DNA from: Acidihalobacter aeolianus
GTDB taxonomy: Bacteria; Pseudomonadota; Gammaproteobacteria; DSM-5130; Acidihalobacteraceae
Length of the DNA: 64,000 nucleotides
NCBI RefSeq assembly: GCF_001753165.1
Contig: NZ_CP017448.1
Span: 426,462 to 490,461 of the forward strand
Reading direction: 5' to 3'
Shown here: in pieces, positions 61,160 to 64,000 of the stretch
Layout: each line of letters opens with the position of its first letter
Numbering within the stretch: position 1 is the stretch's first letter
Made by a program: the position numbers and the translations under genes
The notes under the pieces: model-generated
The model's database searches: none
The model's input: the letters and a program-made list of their open reading frames with translations, nothing else
Told to the model about the DNA's origin: nothing

Positions 61160-61522
61160 ATGATCGAACTCATACCCGACCTCCCGCCCGGCGTCCTGGG
61201 CCTGACCGCCTCTGGCCAGGTCACCGCCGAGGACTACGAAACCGTCGTCATCCCCGCCGTCGAAGCGGCGCTCAAGGCGCACGACAAGATCCGCCTCCTG
61301 TACCACATCGGCCCCGAATGGACCGGCTTCACCGCCGGCGCGATGTGGGACGACGCCAAGGTCGGCCTCGCGCACCGGGCCGCCTGGGAAAAGGTCGCCG
61401 TCGTCACCGATGCGCCGTGGATACACGCCGGGGTGAAGTATTTCGGATTCACGATTCCCGGGGAGGTGCGGTTGTTCGGGAATGATGCGTTGGGGGAGGC
61501 GAAGGCGTGGGTGGCGGGGTAA
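61160..61522 (+). CDS. SpoIIAA-like (STAS/CRAL-TRIO-like) protein
   Basis: 120 residues, with AGGGGAG before the ATG. The pattern MIELIPDLPPGVLGLTASGQVTAEDYETVVIPAVEAALKAHDKIRLLYHIGPEWTGFTAGAMWDDAKVGLAHRAAWEKVAVVTDAPWI is the SpoIIAA-like family (often DUF3478/STAS-like). Structures of this family show a lipid-binding-like fold; cellular role unknown. No operon partner. Confidence 0.85.
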   Translation: MIELIPDLPPGVLGLTASGQVTAEDYETVVIPAVEAALKAHDKIRLLYHIGPEWTGFTAGAMWDDAKVGLAHRAAWEKVAVVTDAPWIHAGVKYFGFTIPGEVRLFGNDALGEAKAWVAG

Positions 61523-61774
61523 GGCGATATCGGGATGAGGTGTGGTGCAATAAGGCTAGACCTGACACCGTCCGTGCGCTGTATTTTTCTTTAGGATTCA
61601 CTGTATGCCCAGCATCCTTGTCAAAAATACAACGAATCAAAATTTGCAATGGCGGAATATTACATTTCCTGCAAATAGTGAAATTCCAGTTGATGTCATT
61701 TTGTTTGATAAGTTGATCAATGAGTTTGTCCCTATTTACGGAAAATGTGGCTTGACTTGGGATGAAAATAAATT

Positions 61775-63478
61775 GTAACTACTCAGCTAATTCTCAGAGA
61801 TCGCCAGAGCAAAAGCCGGTAGCTTGCGATCGAATACTAGGCGCAACGCCTCCGAAGCCGTGACCCCCTGCTTTCGGCAGGTCGATAGATATCCCCGTAT
61901 GCGGCAAAACATCGCGGCACCCTCCAGGCTGCGGAAGCAGCCGGAGATCTTCTGCTGCACTTTGGTCATACGGATATCGTTCTCCGCCTGATTGTTCGTG
62001 AACGGCACATTGACGTCCACCATGAAACGCAGCACATCGTCTTCATAGGCCATCAGACGCTCCAGCAGATTGCGGGCCTTGCTCCGCTTGATCCGCCCCC
62101 GAGGCTTGTTGTCGGGTGGTTTTTCCGGCTCAGGGCATTCCAGTTGCCCCGCCTCGAGCACATCTCGGTAGCGCTGCCGGTAAGCATTGGCCTCGGTCAG
62201 CGGCAGGATGCCGCCAGCGTTCTCGACGGCCTGATGAATCTCTCTGAGCAGCTTGCCCATCGCTTCCGCCCATTGTTGTCCGTCCTGCTCGAATGCTCGT
62301 TCCAGTTCGCGCAGGTGGTGGGCATTGCACAGGGCATGGGTGCAGTCCCGATAACGGTAATAGGGTTTCCAATGGTCATGACACAGCACACCGCGGAACC
62401 GTGGCAGGATCCCGATCGCGTCCATCGCCTCCTGGCCTCGCTTACTGTGGACCTGATAATGCGTCCAATCAGCATTGGACAGAGCATGCAGCCAATGGCG
62501 TTTGCCATCAATGTTGACCCCGGTCTCGTCGGCATGAGCGGACACGGCTTTGGCCAATGCCGTTTTGCTGATCGCCTCAAAGGCCGCCAGGCGGGTAAAT
62601 GCCTCGCGATTGAAGTTCACCAGTGAACCATCGCTCAAAGGGATGCCCAACTGATCGGCAAAGTAATCCTGGATCCGCTTGTAGGGCAAGAGCTGATATT
62701 GGGACAGATAGACGGCATGGGCCTTGAGGCCGGAACCATACTGCACCTTCTTATCCACCCCTTCCGGGAATGAAGCCACAAAACGTTGGCCTGATTCATT
62801 CTCCAGGATCTGCGCCCGATACTCGGTCACGATCCGGCTGATGTCGATATCAAAAACCTGGCGAGTCTCGAAACCCGCCTCGGTATAGCAGCCTTTCGGC
62901 AAGCGACGACGATCGATCTTGAGGACCTCGATCTCATCGGGATGCTCGACCGGGCGCAAGGTCTTGCCCACGTGCCCCGGCTGGCCACCGGAAGGTCGGC
63001 TTGAGCGCACACGCTGGCTGCGTGGCCGATTGGGATCCGATGCCGGCGGCTGACTGCTGTTGCGGCTATTGAGCCCGAGACGGTTGAGTAACACGACGAA
63101 CAACATGAGCATCATCTCGATACTGGCGCGGAGTGCCGGAGATAGGTCTTTCTCCTGCTCCAGTTGCGCCCTGACCTGTGCCAGGGTGATCTCGATATCG
63201 ACGCCGTCGATCCGCACGCAAGACTGCTCCAAAGAAGTAATGAAGCTATTATCTCACGGGTTTTGAAGTGCCAATTTTCTCGTTTGTAAGGCGATCTGGC
63301 GGCGTAAAATAATTGACTGACGGTGGGGCAGTGCCTCGCGTGATGTCGCAAGGAAGACTACGCCTCTGTCGCTTTCGGAGACCAATAATCGCACTCGTTA
63401 CAGCGCCGCCATATTTTCAAAAAAACTACCAAAAACCCTGTCAAGTACTTTTTGTAATTATTTTCACTGAGTAGTTAC
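61775..63478. mobile_element. IS66-family insertion sequence (single-gene type), complete
   Basis: 1704 bp bounded by the inverted ends GTAACTACTCAG and CTGAGTAGTTAC. Direct 8-bp duplication AATAAATT flanks it (61767-61774 and 63479-63486), the size usual for IS66. It holds only the transposase gene, without the small TnpA/TnpB genes, as in the ISBst12-type subgroup. Intact ends, duplication and frame suggest recent movement. Confidence 0.92.
61787..63232 (-). CDS. tnpC: IS66-family transposase
   Basis: 481 residues. An N-terminal coiled-coil/leucine-rich stretch, SSQPPASDPNRP with SGGQPGHVGKTL (zinc-finger-like lead), then the DDE domain: HADETGVNIDGKRHWLHAL, VLCHDHWKPYYRY, and NVPFTNNQAENDIRMTKVQQKISG with the final Glu. 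The C-terminal IS66 helix ends the protein. It starts about 245 bp inside the right end of the IS; no frameshift seen. Confidence 0.95.
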   Translation of the reverse strand: MEQSCVRIDGVDIEITLAQVRAQLEQEKDLSPALRASIEMMLMLFVVLLNRLGLNSRNSSQPPASDPNRPRSQRVRSSRPSGGQPGHVGKTLRPVEHPDEIEVLKIDRRRLPKGCYTEAGFETRQVFDIDISRIVTEYRAQILENESGQRFVASFPEGVDKKVQYGSGLKAHAVYLSQYQLLPYKRIQDYFADQLGIPLSDGSLVNFNREAFTRLAAFEAISKTALAKAVSAHADETGVNIDGKRHWLHALSNADWTHYQVHSKRGQEAMDAIGILPRFRGVLCHDHWKPYYRYRDCTHALCNAHHLRELERAFEQDGQQWAEAMGKLLREIHQAVENAGGILPLTEANAYRQRYRDVLEAGQLECPEPEKPPDNKPRGRIKRSKARNLLERLMAYEDDVLRFMVDVNVPFTNNQAENDIRMTKVQQKISGCFRSLEGAAMFCRIRGYLSTCRKQGVTASEALRLVFDRKLPAFALAISEN

Positions 63479-63634
63479 AATAAATTTAAGAATGAATTGA
63501 AAAAAATACATCCACCTGAAAAATTACGATTGCTTAAGAATGTTGGTCAATGGCTAAAAGACAACGTGTTGGCGACTCTTATTGTAGCTGTAATTACAAT
63601 CATCCTTAGCTACTATATGCCCAAGTGGTTATAG

Positions 63635-64000
63635 GTGGCACAAGATAAAATGCACTAATTCATGCCGGCAAACAAGGCGGTGTGGTTATGACCATATCCA
63701 GAGAATCGGGGTCAGGTTCAGATTTGTAGTATTTGGTCGGCGTCCGGGCGAAGCCTGCTTGGGCGGCGTCCTGTCACCCGACCCCACGTCGGCGCGCACG
63801 GGCGAGGCAAGGCGTAACCGGGTATCAAGATCAAAGGCGAAGCCGCTTCGCGACGGTGACGCGCTGCGCTTGTGTCTTTTCCTACTCTCTTATCGCCGTG
63901 CCTCGCGGGGATGCGGCTGGACGGGCTCGGCCCGGAGGACTCGGGCCGAGCAGTCTGCGCCCGGATGGCGCTTGGCTGCGACCCCGGCCGGCCGTATTCA
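63635..64000. other. Intergenic region with third copy of the dispersed repeat at the window end
   Basis: No gene recognised. From about 63900 the sequence (GGGCCGAGCAGTCTGCGCCC then GGATGGCGCTTGGCTGCGAC) matches the first blocks of the recC-recB dispersed repeats in plus orientation and continues past the window. GGGGTCAGGTTCAGATTTG at 63709 is of a kind often near REP-associated elements. Confidence 0.5.

Larger units (their letters stand above)
61605..63634 (+). pseudogene. Small AT-rich membrane-protein gene split by an IS66 element
   Basis: An ATG at 61605 with AGGA upstream opens 56 codons that run straight into the IS at 61774. Removing the IS and one 8-bp duplication restores a continuous 105-codon frame ending TAG at 63632. 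The protein would read MPSILVKNTTNQNLQWRNIT... with a C-terminal membrane anchor (VLATLIVAVITIILSYYMPKWL). The flanks are far richer in AT than the chromosome, so the gene was probably imported. No family recognised. Confidence 0.75.

Overview
This window comes from a high-GC gammaproteobacterial chromosome. The best evidence is gene order: engB, polA, a thrB-like gene, cytochrome c4, dsbA and an exo/endonuclease-phosphatase gene lie close together, as I recall them in Pseudomonas, but here with ResB/CcsA (system II) cytochrome c maturation genes. A bc1-linked cytochrome cluster, DoxX-like proteins and a sucrose synthase pathway would suit an autotrophic or sulfur-oxidising relative (Chromatiales/Ectothiorhodospiraceae type). 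That placement is inference; no marker gene here settles it.

Layout. 1-1.96 kb: end of a cytochrome bc1 operon with a dihaem c-type and a probable b-type cytochrome. 2.1-2.45 kb: a decayed chemoreceptor gene. 2.5-7.3 kb: uvrD, two Slp lipoproteins, cardiolipin synthase. 7.4-15.4 kb: c-di-GMP proteins, a broken PepSY gene and a truncated DedA gene, framed by four copies of a structured small-RNA element on the minus strand (one at 7.5 kb, three in tandem at 14.95-15.4 kb just downstream of polA). 15.4-26.4 kb: polA, LOG-family gene, a homoserine-kinase-like protein without catalytic residues, engB, cytochrome c4, resB, ccsA, dsbA, EEP hydrolase. 26.4-31.9 kb: fructokinase, sucrose-phosphate synthase with fused phosphatase, sucrose synthase. 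31.9-35.6 kb: two Crp/Fnr regulators (one an FNR with the complete cysteine set), trmB, thiG, thiS.

35.7-41.16 kb: a 5.3-kb integrative element in tRNA-Gly(CCC), bounded by a perfect 46-bp repeat of the tRNA 3' end. It holds a tyrosine integrase, small DNA-binding and terminase-like genes, a membrane-anchored Mrr-type nuclease and a structured non-coding right arm. 41.2-47.3 kb: tandem-duplicated DoxX-like protein, RND pump with adaptor, MscS channel. 47.4-56.9 kb: recC, recB, recD, with recC and recB separated by an inverted pair of dispersed repeats. 57.0-57.5 kb: BrnT/BrnA toxin-antitoxin. 57.6-60.8 kb: a large GH15/phosphorylase-kinase-like protein. 61.2-63.6 kb: a SpoIIAA-like protein and an IS66-family element with a perfect 8-bp target duplication that splits a small AT-rich membrane-protein gene.

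The most interesting item is the small-RNA family: three hairpins plus an intrinsic terminator, with compensatory base changes in the stems and a loop of six or seven consecutive C. Its place beside polA recalls Spot 42, ErsA and sX13, but here it is in multiple copies.
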